Positions 7,305-16,969 of a stretch of 64,000 nucleotides of DNA are shown here, in pieces. Source of the stretch: an uncultured Parafilimonas sp. (lineage in GTDB: Bacteria > Bacteroidota > Bacteroidia > Chitinophagales > Chitinophagaceae); assembly GCA_937892395.1 (NCBI GenBank), contig CALAGJ010000110.1, positions 1 through 64,000 of the forward strand. The letters are read 5' to 3'. A model generated the notes under the pieces. The model was given only the letters and a program-made list of their open reading frames with translations, did not search any database and was not told the origin of the DNA. Both the position numbers and the translations under genes were made by a program. Each line of letters starts with the position of its first letter. The stretch's first letter is position 1.

Positions 7305-8456
7305 ATGTTGTCCAATCAAAAGCAATTATTCAGTTTAGGAGACGATATTACTTATTTGAATGCTGCCTATATGAGCCCTTTGCTAAAATCCGTAGAAGCC
7401 GCAGGCATTGCCGGATTGAGCAGAAAAAATAATCCTAGTAACATTCGACCTAATGATTTTTTTGAGGATCCCAAAAAACTAAAATTGCTGTTTTCAACTT
7501 TGATTCAAGCAAAGCCGGAAAACATTGCTATAACACCATCAGCATCTTACGGACTTGCAACGGCGATTAACAATATAGATCCTTTAAGAGGCAGCCATAT
7601 ATTGATGATTGAAGATGAATTTCCGAGTATCTATTACACAGTGGAGTCCTGGTGCAAAGCACAGCATAAATCAATTAAAATTATTGACAGGCCATCTACC
7701 TCTCTGCGTAGTGTTGCTGATTGGAATCTGCAATTATTAGATGCTATCAAAACAGACACCATTGCCGTTGTGCTATCACCGCTTCATTGGATGGATGGTA
7801 CAGTTTTTCCTGTAAAGACAATCAGCGATAGATGCAAGGAAACAAATACTTTATTGATTTTGGATGGCTCACAATTTATTGGAGCTTATCCTTTTAGTAT
7901 TCAAGATATTCCCGCAGATGCTGTTATATGTGCCGGATACAAATGGCTGCTTGGTCCATACAGTAGTGGCTTGGCCTACTATTCAGATGTATTTTTAGAT
8001 GGAATACCAATAGAACAAAGTTGGATGACCAGAATGAATGCAGCAGATTTTACCTCCCTTACCCGATATGCAGATCAATATATGCAGGGTGCAGGCAGAT
8101 ATGATATGGGTGAATTTAGTAATCTGATCAATGTACCCATGTTGATGACATCTATACAGCAATTATTAGCATGGACACCCGAAGCTATACAAAACTATTG
8201 CCATCAAATTAGTAAGGATTTTATAAAAGAGGTGCAAGAAATGGGATTAATAGTAGAAGCAGAAGACTATCGTGCAGCACACTTATTTAGTATCAAAGGA
8301 TTGGAGCAAGCAAAAGCACTTAGCCTTAGCCAAAAACTACAGGAGGCAAATATTTATGTGTCTGTACGAGGTAATAGTTTGCGCATTTCACCACATGTAT
8401 ATAATGATGAGAATGATTTCGACAAATTGAAAGCAGTATTAGCATCTGCATTTTAA
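7305..8456 (+). CDS. Class V aminotransferase-fold PLP enzyme (cysteine desulfurase/kynureninase-like)
   Basis: A 383-residue fold-type I PLP enzyme. I start it at the ATG at 7305 (MLSNQKQLFSLGDDITYLNAA). An in-frame TTG at 7263 exists but lengthens the protein beyond the usual N-terminus. The cofactor lysine is K213 in DAVICAGYKWLLGPY, and LLILDGSQFIGAYPF supplies the aspartate that contacts the pyridine ring. The N-terminal YLNAAYMSPLLKSV is typical of class V enzymes such as SufS, kynureninase and isopenicillin epimerase-like proteins. The exact substrate cannot be told. A cysteine-desulfurase catalytic cysteine loop is not evident. It is divergent from kynureninase, so a shared amino-acid-catabolic role is possible but only inferred. 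Confidence 0.8.
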   Translation: MLSNQKQLFSLGDDITYLNAAYMSPLLKSVEAAGIAGLSRKNNPSNIRPNDFFEDPKKLKLLFSTLIQAKPENIAITPSASYGLATAINNIDPLRGSHILMIEDEFPSIYYTVESWCKAQHKSIKIIDRPSTSLRSVADWNLQLLDAIKTDTIAVVLSPLHWMDGTVFPVKTISDRCKETNTLLILDGSQFIGAYPFSIQDIPADAVICAGYKWLLGPYSSGLAYYSDVFLDGIPIEQSWMTRMNAADFTSLTRYADQYMQGAGRYDMGEFSNLINVPMLMTSIQQLLAWTPEAIQNYCHQISKDFIKEVQEMGLIVEAEDYRAAHLFSIKGLEQAKALSLSQKLQEANIYVSVRGNSLRISPHVYNDENDFDKLKAVLASAF

Positions 8457-8510
8457 ACACGCCGTTTCATTATCCGATATGAGGAAATAATTTCAAAAAA
8501 ATAGTACCAC

Positions 8511-10748
8511 TTACTTAGCAAATTTATTTTTAAGTGCAGCAAGTGCATCACCCATGGAAGCACTTTCAGTTTTTAGTTTTACATTACTCAATGGTGGAGA
8601 ATATGATGTTTTATTTTTCTTACTATTTTCGGCGGCTTGTTTTATAGAAAGATTAATCCGCTTTCTGGCCATATCTGTTTCTATTACTTTCACTACTACT
8701 CTATCGTTCAGTTTCAAAACTTCAGCGGGATCACTGATATATCGATTTGCAATTTCACTGATATGCACCAGTCCATCCTGCTTTACACCTATATCTACAA
8801 ACGCTCCAAACCTTGTGAGGTTCGTAACTATACCGGGCACAATCATACCTGCCTGTACTTCTTCAATACTGAATATGTTGGCAAATTCAAATTGTTCTAT
8901 TGATTTTCTTGGATCTAATCCAGGCTTTTTCAGTTCCGCCAAAATATCTTTAATGGTTAATGCGCCTACGGTTTCATTAATATAAGATTGAGGATTTATT
9001 TTTTGAATCAAGGGTTCATTACCAATCAGTGTTTTTACATCAACCAATAGATCTTTTGCCATCTGCTCGGCAATGGTATATACTTCTGGATGTACGGCAC
9101 TTGCATCTAATGGATGGTGTGCATCTTTTATTCTCAAAAAACCAGCACACTGCTCAAAAGCCTTATTGCCAAGCCTGGGTACTAGTAGGAGTTCTTTCCT
9201 ACTTTTAAATGCCCCATTTTGTTTTCTGTATTGCACTATATTCTCTGCTAATACATCTCCAATTCCACTCACATAACTCAGCAAATGCTTGCTTGAAGTA
9301 TTGAGATTTACCCCTACTTTATTTACGCAACTAACTACGGCCTGATCCAATTTTTCTTTTAATCTCGATTGATTAACATCATGCTGATACTGACCTACTC
9401 CAATACTTTTCGGATCTATTTTTACTAATTCAGCAAGAGGGTCCATAAGCCTTCGCCCAATGCTAACAGCACCTCTTACTGTTACATCATAGTCAGGAAA
9501 TTCCTCCCTAGCCGTTTCGGATGCTGAATACACAGACGCACCATCTTCATTTACCATATATACTGGTAACCCCAATTGTAAACTCTTTATAAATTGCTCT
9601 GTTTCTCTACCAGCCGTTCCATCGCCTATGGCAATGGCTTCAATATGATAACTTGTACAATGACGTTTTAATTTTATAGTAGCTTCTTGTTTTTTTTGCT
9701 CATCCAGTATATAAATTACATCGTTGTGAAGCAGATTCCCATTGCCATCAATACAAACTATTTTACATCCGGTTCTATAACCAGGATCCAATGCCAAAAT
9801 ATTTTTACTGCCAAGTGGCGCACTCAGTAATAGTTGTTTCAAATTTTCAGAAAAAACTTCAATAGCTTCCACATCCGCTTTCTGTTTTAATTCATTTCTA
9901 TATTCGGTTTCCAAAGCTGGTTGTAAGAGCCTGCGCCATGCATCTTTTATTGCTTTTTGCACATATTGCGTACTATCGCAAGATGTGCGCTTTAATATTT
10001 TTTTCTCGATGATTTCTATTGCTGATTCATCTGAAGGAGTAATTGACAAACGTAAAACACCTTCTAAAAAGCCGCGTAGCACTGCTAAAATTCTATGGGA
10101 AGGAATTTTTGCTACCAATTCTTTAAACTGAAAATAATCTTTAAACTTTGCTCCATCACTCTCCTTACCTGCTATCACTTCAGCTATCACATTTGCTTCA
10201 TACTGAAATAGTTTTCGCAAAGATGCTCTTAAATCAGCATCTTCACTTATTTGTTCTGCAATGATATCTCTTGCTCCAATTAAAGCATCTTCTGGAGTAG
10301 TAATTGTATCATTTATAAATGTTTTGGCTTCTGTCATACAATCTATGGATGGTAGCTGTTCTGCTATCAGCAACGCCAATGTTTCTAACCCATTTTCACG
10401 GGCAGTTTGCGCTTTGGTTTTTCGTTTTGGTTTGTAAGGAAGATAGATATCTTCTAAAGTATTGATTGCAGATGCCGCATCAAGTGCAAGCAGGATGAAA
10501 TCAGTCATTTTTCCTTGCCCCGTTATGGAATCTATTATAAACTGCTTTCTTTCGGAAAACGCCGCCAAACGCTTTTCCTCTTCCTGAATTTGTTGAATTT
10601 GTACTTCATCCAACCCTCCTGTTTTATCTTTTCGATATCGTGCTATAAACGGGATAGTAGCGCCTTCGACAAATAGTTGCAACACTGCTTCTACCTGTGC
10701 TATACGCAAACGATATAATTCGGCAATTTGGTTGGAATATTGGCTCAT
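8511..10748 (-). CDS. tex: RNA-binding transcriptional accessory protein Tex
   Basis: A 745-residue Tex protein, a nucleic-acid binding factor linked to transcription and stress tolerance. Domain order is the N-terminal helical Tex region (IPFIARYRKDKTGGLDEVQI, EDIYLPYKPKRKTKAQTARE), then an RNase H-like YqgF fold (NILALDPGYRTGCKIVCID), helix-hairpin-helix motifs (SYVSGIGDVLAENIVQYR), and a C-terminal S1 RNA-binding domain (GMIVPGIVTNLTRFGAFVDI to ARKRINLSIKQ). The frame stays open upstream to 10793, but the start is placed at the internal ATG at 10748 (MSQYSNQIAELYRL), where the family begins. It is transcribed alone. Confidence 0.95.
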   Translation of the reverse strand: MSQYSNQIAELYRLRIAQVEAVLQLFVEGATIPFIARYRKDKTGGLDEVQIQQIQEEEKRLAAFSERKQFIIDSITGQGKMTDFILLALDAASAINTLEDIYLPYKPKRKTKAQTARENGLETLALLIAEQLPSIDCMTEAKTFINDTITTPEDALIGARDIIAEQISEDADLRASLRKLFQYEANVIAEVIAGKESDGAKFKDYFQFKELVAKIPSHRILAVLRGFLEGVLRLSITPSDESAIEIIEKKILKRTSCDSTQYVQKAIKDAWRRLLQPALETEYRNELKQKADVEAIEVFSENLKQLLLSAPLGSKNILALDPGYRTGCKIVCIDGNGNLLHNDVIYILDEQKKQEATIKLKRHCTSYHIEAIAIGDGTAGRETEQFIKSLQLGLPVYMVNEDGASVYSASETAREEFPDYDVTVRGAVSIGRRLMDPLAELVKIDPKSIGVGQYQHDVNQSRLKEKLDQAVVSCVNKVGVNLNTSSKHLLSYVSGIGDVLAENIVQYRKQNGAFKSRKELLLVPRLGNKAFEQCAGFLRIKDAHHPLDASAVHPEVYTIAEQMAKDLLVDVKTLIGNEPLIQKINPQSYINETVGALTIKDILAELKKPGLDPRKSIEQFEFANIFSIEEVQAGMIVPGIVTNLTRFGAFVDIGVKQDGLVHISEIANRYISDPAEVLKLNDRVVVKVIETDMARKRINLSIKQAAENSKKNKTSYSPPLSNVKLKTESASMGDALAALKNKFAK

Positions 10749-10946
10749 GTTTTTAATATTTGGTGGGCGAAAATAGAGGGCAGTAACTCTCACATTTTAT
10801 TGTTGATAAAATTTATCATTTTGAATGCATCAAATAGAGGCTTTAAACACAGTAGAAGTCCTAAAAAGAGCAATTGTTAAACACTAATACACATATCTAT
10901 TCCGACAAATTAACTCATATACTATGATTTACGCCAACACAACTAT

Positions 10947-11015
10947 ATGATGAACAATCCCAAAATATTCTATTTGATGGAAGCATTTCAGAGATTGAAT
11001 AATCTAAACGCATAA
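10947..11015 (+). CDS. Possible 22-residue micro-ORF
   Basis: Two adjacent ATG codons (10947, 10950) open a frame of 22 codons (MMNNPKIFYLMEAFQRLNNL, then NA and stop) whose TAA at 11013-11015 abuts the hairpin at 11014-11038. The peptide is amphipathic in appearance. The only hints of expression are its fit against the hairpin and an upstream A/T-rich region. No full TTTG/TAnnTTTG promoter is visible. A frame of this length is expected by chance in AT-rich DNA, so this is speculative. Confidence 0.15.
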   Translation: MMNNPKIFYLMEAFQRLNNLNA

Positions 11016-11038
11016 GGCCGCTTTTTAAGCGGCCTTAT
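11014..11038. terminator. Hairpin terminator at the end of the SusC/SusD operon
   Basis: AAGGCCGCTT and AAGCGGCCTT form a perfect 10-bp stem with a short T-rich loop, located 22 bp beyond the stop of the last SusCD-operon gene on the minus strand. The T-tract is weak on both sides, so it may terminate imperfectly or in either direction. Confidence 0.6.
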
Positions 11039-11060
11039 AATAATAACTATATGATAAGTA

Positions 11061-12005
11061 CTATTTTGCTACCAAAATTTCTTCTGTAACTCTATAACCA
11101 GTACCTCCAACATAAGCATATCTTAAATAGAATGTCTTTGTTGCTGGGTCATATCTGTTTGTACACTCACTTGAACGATCCCATTGAGGCGTATAACCAG
11201 GATTTACATCTGGTAATGCATCATCAAACTGCTCAATAGGAGGAGTTGAAGGATGTCCTGGATCAGGAGTAATAGTTACTTTATTCGTTACAGGATCAAC
11301 ATCCAATAATACATAATAACCTAAACTCCCTAAATCACCAAGTGGACTTACAACCTGAGTTGGTGAAAAAGATGTTAGTGTTTTAGTATCACCGCTGCTT
11401 GCGTTTGGCTGAGCACGTGGAGAACTTGGATGGTAGAAATAACCACCTACGAAGTCATAATCTGCATCGTATTGATTTTTAATAATAACTCCAACCACTA
11501 CATCTTGCAAATTACTTGCTATTGTGTAACCATTGTCACTTAGACTTGATATCGTAAAACCAAGACCATATTTCAACGAAAGATCTAAAACTGATGCATC
11601 TGGTATTGTTACAACCAAATAAGCATATTTCTCACCAGCAGGTATTACAACTTCTGATGGCACTTGATAATTTGCTGGATCTAAAGTTGTAAGACCACTA
11701 CCATCAAGTAGTGCATTATTCAAGGTAATTCCAATACGTAAATCTGATGATACTGCTTCACCGGCTGCAATCTTAACCAATGTCTGTATTGTTTGAGATG
11801 TATTTACTGAGAAAATACCGCTTAGGTTCGGAATTTGGTTTCCATCAGCATTAACTTTTGATTGCTGAAACAATACACCAGGATTTGATCCCGGATTTTG
11901 GATACCATACTCATTGTTGTCAAATCCATCATCTTTTACGCATCCTACGCTTGCAATCAAGCCTACAGATAGTAAAAGGAATAAAATATTTACTTTTCTT
12001 TTCAT
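11061..12005 (-). CDS. DUF1735-type outer-membrane lipoprotein of a Sus-like locus
   Basis: A 314-residue lipoprotein with a signal peptide and lipobox (LIASVGC, lipidated C22) followed by acidic residues (KDDGFDNNE). The central DUF1735/BT_3987-like Ig-type domain covers about residues 45-175, with segments such as NLSGIFSVNTSQTIQTLVKI and YQVPSEVVIPAGEKYAYLVV. A second domain (about 180-314) ends in TKTFYLRYAYVGGTGYRVTE. In Bacteroidota such surface lipoproteins accompany SusC/SusD pairs and are thought to help bind glycan or protein ligands. It lies 10 bp after the susD-like gene in the same operon. Domain assignment is by pattern, the ligand is unknown. Confidence 0.8.
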   Translation of the reverse strand: MKRKVNILFLLLSVGLIASVGCVKDDGFDNNEYGIQNPGSNPGVLFQQSKVNADGNQIPNLSGIFSVNTSQTIQTLVKIAAGEAVSSDLRIGITLNNALLDGSGLTTLDPANYQVPSEVVIPAGEKYAYLVVTIPDASVLDLSLKYGLGFTISSLSDNGYTIASNLQDVVVGVIIKNQYDADYDFVGGYFYHPSSPRAQPNASSGDTKTLTSFSPTQVVSPLGDLGSLGYYVLLDVDPVTNKVTITPDPGHPSTPPIEQFDDALPDVNPGYTPQWDRSSECTNRYDPATKTFYLRYAYVGGTGYRVTEEILVAK

Positions 12006-12015
12006 AATGATTTTA

Positions 12016-13560
12016 TTAATTTATATCCCAAAATATTTTACTGCTGAATTGATTAATTGTACCCTCATTTCCCACATTTTGAGCATTATAGTTATACTCA
12101 TTTTGTGGATATAACAAACGAATAGGTATTTCTGTTGCAGTATTCTGCGGTGCCACAGAAATTGCTGGACCTGGATCATAATCAACACGAGCACCATACA
12201 CAAAATGGTTCTCACCATCAAGATCGACACGTCTGTAATCTGACCATACTTCTAATGAAGCAAAAGTATTTAATGCAAACCATTTTTGTGAAATGATTGT
12301 GAACAAACCACCACCTTCTGCAGTATAGTCCACGTCAGGATATGTAGCATTTCCAGATAGGTATTCATCAGCATCTTCAGCTGTTAAGCCCATCCAAATA
12401 AATGACTCTGTAACAGCATTAACTAAAAGTTGTTCTGCTGTTTCACCAGACTTTATAATGCCACGCTCTCTAGCTTCTGCTTGTAAAAACAGGCTTTCCA
12501 TACTTGTTAGAATCCAAGCTTTGGAGGTACTACCTGAACTCAAAACACCTGGGCCACTTACTGCAGATAATGTTGATGCTGCATTTGATGTTACAGGAGG
12601 TAGACCATAAGCTACCCCTCTAGATCCTTGACTACCAGGAGTATAGAATCGAGTTAATCTTGGATCGCCATCGTATTTGTAATAGTCCACAGCATAACTG
12701 TTTGCTTTATAATAAACAGAGTTTGCAGTTGCAGTACCTGTATTGTCCTTAACATAATTGTTATAAAATGGAGTTGGCTTTGTAGAACCAAATCCAGGCT
12801 GAATAGTCGCAGATTCCCCGGTTGCAAGGTACCCAGCACCAGATTCATCAATTTTAGCAATCTCAGAATCAAAGTCAAAGCCTGGGACATCAGCAAGATG
12901 TACTAACATTCTCAATTTCAATGTATTTCCAAGCTTCTTCCACGACTCCACATTTCCGGCGTAAACGAGATCATTTGTTTTATAATCAACATTAAGATCT
13001 TCGTTTAACGCATCAAATAGAGTAAATGCTGTATCAATTTGACGGAATAAATCCTTATAAATGTCTAACCCATTATCATATTCTGGAGTAGGATTTTGAT
13101 TTCCTTTTAATGCATTGAAATAAGGAACATTGCCATACACATCAACCAAGTTCTGAAAAGCATGCGCTTTCATAATTCTGGCTACACCTTCATAAAATGT
13201 TGCACCAGCTTGTTGAGCTTTCAACTGCATGATGTTGTAGTTAAAAGCCTCATAATAGAAACTATTCCATACCCCATTTTGGAAGGTGGTAGTGATGTTA
13301 TATGTTTCTTCGGTAACATTTGGCGCATAAGTGCCAGACCTTGACCAGAAACTTAACCAGTTTTGCAACCAGCCCCAGTTGTTGGCAACATTATTTGCAG
13401 ATGTTTGCAGAGAACTTGCTAGCAAAAGGTTATAAGTAATTGTACTATCTGTAGGATCATTTGGATTCCTATTGATATTAAAATCCGATTTACTACATCC
13501 AACACCTATAACAGATACCAACAATATACTACTTAGAATTTTTACAAAATTATTCTTCAT
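12016..13560 (-). CDS. SusD/RagB-family nutrient-binding outer-membrane lipoprotein (SusD-like_2)
   Basis: A 514-residue SusD-type lipoprotein, the lid that captures nutrients for the partner SusC channel on the cell surface. The signal peptide ends with the lipobox VIGVGC (C22). The NINRNPNDPTDSTITYNLLL start and the helical TPR-like segments with VARIMKAHAFQNLVDVYGNVPYF are typical of the SusD-like_2 group (homologous to RagB). The C-terminal IPIRLLYPQNEYNYNAQNV followed by SSKIFWDIN also fits. Length is standard. It starts 14 bp after susC. The ligand is unknown because no glycoside hydrolase, peptidase or sulfatase is encoded next to it. Confidence 0.92.
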   Translation of the reverse strand: MKNNFVKILSSILLVSVIGVGCSKSDFNINRNPNDPTDSTITYNLLLASSLQTSANNVANNWGWLQNWLSFWSRSGTYAPNVTEETYNITTTFQNGVWNSFYYEAFNYNIMQLKAQQAGATFYEGVARIMKAHAFQNLVDVYGNVPYFNALKGNQNPTPEYDNGLDIYKDLFRQIDTAFTLFDALNEDLNVDYKTNDLVYAGNVESWKKLGNTLKLRMLVHLADVPGFDFDSEIAKIDESGAGYLATGESATIQPGFGSTKPTPFYNNYVKDNTGTATANSVYYKANSYAVDYYKYDGDPRLTRFYTPGSQGSRGVAYGLPPVTSNAASTLSAVSGPGVLSSGSTSKAWILTSMESLFLQAEARERGIIKSGETAEQLLVNAVTESFIWMGLTAEDADEYLSGNATYPDVDYTAEGGGLFTIISQKWFALNTFASLEVWSDYRRVDLDGENHFVYGARVDYDPGPAISVAPQNTATEIPIRLLYPQNEYNYNAQNVGNEGTINQFSSKIFWDIN

Positions 13561-13574
13561 TGTGATTTCTATAT

Positions 13575-16500
13575 TTAAAATTGAACAGATACGCTAAATC
13601 CGAAAATACGGGTAGGTACTGTATTAAAAATGTTATTTACACCTTGACCATTAGAGGTTGTAGATGCTGAAAACTCAGGATCGGTCCATTGATTACTCTT
13701 AGGTAACCAAGTTGCAAGATTTCTACCTGTTACAGCTACACTTGCTCCTTTGATTACTGTTCCAACTCCGCCTTTAAATACAGATTGTGGAATTGTGTAT
13801 ATCAATGAAACTTCTCTTAACTTCCAGAATGCTCCACTAGACAAATAGTTAGACTGTACGCCAGTGTTGATATCTTGTGACCAGAAATTATAACCATAAG
13901 ATTTGGTATAAATATTTGTATTTGGCTCATATTTAGGAGCATCAGCCGTACCAGTATTATAAACAGAATTTGGGAATACAAATGCTTGTCTATCATTTTG
14001 ACCGCTACGCTCAGAAATACCAGAGAAATCTAATGCGGAACCTAATCCAGAACTAAGAATTTGATTTCCACCTCTATAATCAGCAACTGCATTGAAAGAA
14101 AAATCTTTCCAGTTTAATGATAAATTAATGCCAAAGAAATTTTTAGGTAGTGTACGACCAAAAACGGCTGTATTTGGATTGCGTGATGGCATACCTGTTG
14201 AAGCATCAACAATTACTCTTCCTTGATCATCTCTAACATAATCTGTTAATTTGAACACAAAAGCAGGAGATCCAACTATTGCGAAATTTGCCAAACCAAC
14301 GCCCAACTCATCTACACCCTCAATAATCGAATTTACTTTACTATCTTGTAAACTATAATTCAATTTAACATCCATTGAGAAATTACCTAAATTGATTAAT
14401 GGCGTTAAACGCAAATCAAATTCAAGACCCTTATTGTCAAAACTGGCCGCATTCAACAATGAATTTGTAAACCCAGTTGTACCAGAATAGGCTACATTAA
14501 TCACCTGATCTGTATTATTTTGAGTATATGCAGTAGCTTCAAAGTTGATTTTGTTATTTAAAAACCCTAACTCAATACCAACCTCTTTGTTGTTTACAAA
14601 TTCTGGTTTATACGAAGTTTGAACCAATGTAGTGCTTGATTGGAAACCTTGTATTTCTCCATAGGGGAAGAAAGTAGCAATTCCATAAGTATTTTCAAGA
14701 GAGTAAGGAGCTAAATTCACATTTCCAGTTTTCGATAAGGCACCTCTAAGTTTAAAGTAACTTAAAGTATTGCTTGATAGACTAGGTATTAATTCATGCA
14801 AAAGAATAGATACGCTACCGCCAGGATAGAAATAGGCAATATCGGACAAACTAAAATCTCCGTAAGCTGGTGATAATCTACTATCCATATCATAGCTACC
14901 AGTAAATTCACCAAAAATCCAACCTCTGTAACCCAACCCAACTTTACCAAAGAAGCGCTGTAGTCTTTGCTTGCTATCAGAAACTCCAACACCTGGTTCA
15001 CCCTTTCTAACAACTGCGTTGTATAGAGTTGATTGGCCTAGATTACTACTATTTACGTTAGTTGCCTTTGTAGAAATTTCCCTAAACGACTGACCAAGAA
15101 CAGCACTAAATTTCACGTCATTAAAGTCATGATTTATAGTGGCAAATACCTCTGATGTTAACCTATTAGAGAAAGTATTCAAATCACTTACAGCTGCTAC
15201 GATATCCCCAGACTGTGCAATTGATTTACCACTGTTTTTAGCATCCTGAGAGTATGTAAAAGCACCAGTAGTACTTTTTGTATTCAAATTGGTGAGCGTA
15301 CCAGCTAATCTATAAGTAAACCCTAACCAAGAAAGTGGCTTATAGTTTAATTCAATATTTCCAAATAAATCATCCGACCTTCCTTTTGTTCTATAGTTGT
15401 CAATAATAAAATAAGGATTTGAATAATAGTCATTATAATAACCATCAGGACTTGACCAGTAGTCATTTTGCCAATCTTCAAATGCCGTTAAAGGAATATT
15501 CATTGGAGTATTTACCACATTCCAATAAACTGATTCATCCCTACCTGGCTGTGTTGTAACATTAAAATTACCCTGCGTATAGTTTAGGTTAAAAGCAGCT
15601 CTGAAATTCTTGTACTCTTTATCCGCCCTCATTCTTAAGTTGATCCGATTGTTTCTATCTTTTGGAACTACGCCATTGATAGATACATTTTGTGCACTTA
15701 GATAAAAATCTCCAGTAGAGAAAGAAACATCAGTTTGGTTGGTAATACCTTTATCCCAAAACTTTCTCTTCTCATCTGGTCTTGCCACATAAGTTACTTC
15801 ATATTTGCTACCGTCTGGTGCATCACGTCCAATTTGACGGAGAGAACCATCAAATGCATCACCATAACCTTGATTTTCAATTGGGTCATACACACCATAT
15901 CCATTTGCGTCAATAGATGAGCCGCCTCCAAATTGTGTTTGCAATTTTGGGATATATGCAACTGTTTCAAGCTGTGTGGTATTACTAAACTGTATTTGTG
16001 GCTTGCCTTTAACACCACGTTTTGTGGTAATTATTATTGCACCATTTACTCCCTCAGGTCCGTATATAGCTGTTGCAGAAGAAGATTTCAAAATGTTTAC
16101 ATCAGCAATGTCGTTCGGGTTTACAGAAGAAATATAATTTAAGCTCAAAGGCACACCGTCCAATATCAACATTGGTTGGTTATTTCCTGTAAGTGAACGG
16201 ATACCTCTAAGTACAATTCTGGTATCAGCAAACACACCATTGTTGGTGGTTTGAATGTTTAATCCAGAAACTTTACCGGTAAGACCATTTTGAAGGTTTA
16301 CAACTTTTGCCTGAGTTATCTCTTTTGAAGAAACTTTTGCTGTTGAATAACCCAACTCTTTTGCTTGGCGTTGAATTCCTAATGAAGTGGTAACAACTAC
16401 TTCATTTAAGTCAGTAACGCTTGTTTTAAGAGAAAAATTTACCTGATCCTTAGCAGGTAATTCCATTTTACCAAAACCAACGGCGGAAACCACTAAGGTT

Positions 16501-16703
16501 GCACCATTTTTTACTTGTAAAGTGAAAACACCAAGGGAATTGGTTGTTGTACCGTTTGTAGTGCCTTTTTCTAATACGGAGGCTCCTTCAATTGCGGCAC
16601 CTTTGTCATCTGTAACCTTACCGGTTACTGTCATGTTTTGTGCACTCAATGCTGTGATGAAAAACAGCATGGCGCAGAAACTAAACCATAGTTTTCTTGT
16701 CAT
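13575..16703 (-). CDS. SusC/RagA-family TonB-linked outer-membrane protein
   Basis: A 1,042-residue TonB-dependent transporter. Order: signal peptide (residues 1-21, ending ALSAQ), carboxypeptidase-like Ig domain (VTGKVTDDKGAAIEGASVLE), TonB box (NEVVVTTSLG), plug domain (VSGLNIQTTNNG, LDGVPL, SSSATAIYGPEGVNGAIIIT) and a 22-strand type barrel ending in aromatic FGFSVSVQF. It imports a nutrient captured by the SusD-like lipoprotein, driven by TonB. The frame extends to 16769, but the ATG at 16703 is chosen because the signal peptide begins there and a promoter lies between the two positions. It is the first gene of a three-gene operon. Confidence 0.93.
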   Translation of the reverse strand: MTRKLWFSFCAMLFFITALSAQNMTVTGKVTDDKGAAIEGASVLEKGTTNGTTTNSLGVFTLQVKNGATLVVSAVGFGKMELPAKDQVNFSLKTSVTDLNEVVVTTSLGIQRQAKELGYSTAKVSSKEITQAKVVNLQNGLTGKVSGLNIQTTNNGVFADTRIVLRGIRSLTGNNQPMLILDGVPLSLNYISSVNPNDIADVNILKSSSATAIYGPEGVNGAIIITTKRGVKGKPQIQFSNTTQLETVAYIPKLQTQFGGGSSIDANGYGVYDPIENQGYGDAFDGSLRQIGRDAPDGSKYEVTYVARPDEKRKFWDKGITNQTDVSFSTGDFYLSAQNVSINGVVPKDRNNRINLRMRADKEYKNFRAAFNLNYTQGNFNVTTQPGRDESVYWNVVNTPMNIPLTAFEDWQNDYWSSPDGYYNDYYSNPYFIIDNYRTKGRSDDLFGNIELNYKPLSWLGFTYRLAGTLTNLNTKSTTGAFTYSQDAKNSGKSIAQSGDIVAAVSDLNTFSNRLTSEVFATINHDFNDVKFSAVLGQSFREISTKATNVNSSNLGQSTLYNAVVRKGEPGVGVSDSKQRLQRFFGKVGLGYRGWIFGEFTGSYDMDSRLSPAYGDFSLSDIAYFYPGGSVSILLHELIPSLSSNTLSYFKLRGALSKTGNVNLAPYSLENTYGIATFFPYGEIQGFQSSTTLVQTSYKPEFVNNKEVGIELGFLNNKINFEATAYTQNNTDQVINVAYSGTTGFTNSLLNAASFDNKGLEFDLRLTPLINLGNFSMDVKLNYSLQDSKVNSIIEGVDELGVGLANFAIVGSPAFVFKLTDYVRDDQGRVIVDASTGMPSRNPNTAVFGRTLPKNFFGINLSLNWKDFSFNAVADYRGGNQILSSGLGSALDFSGISERSGQNDRQAFVFPNSVYNTGTADAPKYEPNTNIYTKSYGYNFWSQDINTGVQSNYLSSGAFWKLREVSLIYTIPQSVFKGGVGTVIKGASVAVTGRNLATWLPKSNQWTDPEFSASTTSNGQGVNNIFNTVPTRIFGFSVSVQF

Positions 16704-16725
16704 GTGCTGAACTTTTTTTAGCGTG

Positions 16726-16756
16726 TAAAAGTATAAATAAATAAACCTAAGCCAAA
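16726..16756 (-). promoter_or_regulatory. Promoter of the susC-susD operon
   Basis: On the minus strand TTTG (16756-16753) is followed after 19 bases by TACTTTTA (16733-16726), one base off the TAnnTTTG consensus. RNA would start near 16719, giving a leader of about 15 nt and excluding the longer open frame to 16769 as a real start. Confidence 0.65.
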
Positions 16757-16942
16757 TTTGGCTCCCCAAAAAGGCAATATTTTGTTAAAAAATGCTGCAC
16801 GAATTCTTAAAATAATTTTTTAACAACGAGCAAATTTTGATCTAAAAAATTGATAATCAATTATTTGTGAAAAAATAAAAATTTACTAACAACCGTTTAA
16901 AAAATTTATGACATTTAGGTAGGATTTGTAAGAACTTGGCAT

Positions 16943-16965
16943 AAAAAAACCCCGCAACTGCGGGG
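16943..16965 (-). terminator. Terminator of the tRNA-Leu gene
   Basis: CCCCGC and GCGGGG (16950-16955 and 16960-16965) form a 6-bp GC stem with a 4-nt loop. On the minus strand it is followed by seven T residues. It begins four bases after the tRNA 3' end. Confidence 0.85.
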
Positions 16966-16969
16966 AATG

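Larger units (their letters stand above)
10749..11060. other. Intergenic stretch with hairpin and micro-ORF
   Basis: This 312-bp interval separates the Tex start from the end of the SusCD operon. It holds a perfect GC-rich hairpin (11014-11038) and a 22-codon frame that stops against it, both listed separately. Otherwise it is AT-rich without recognisable signals. Confidence 0.6.
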
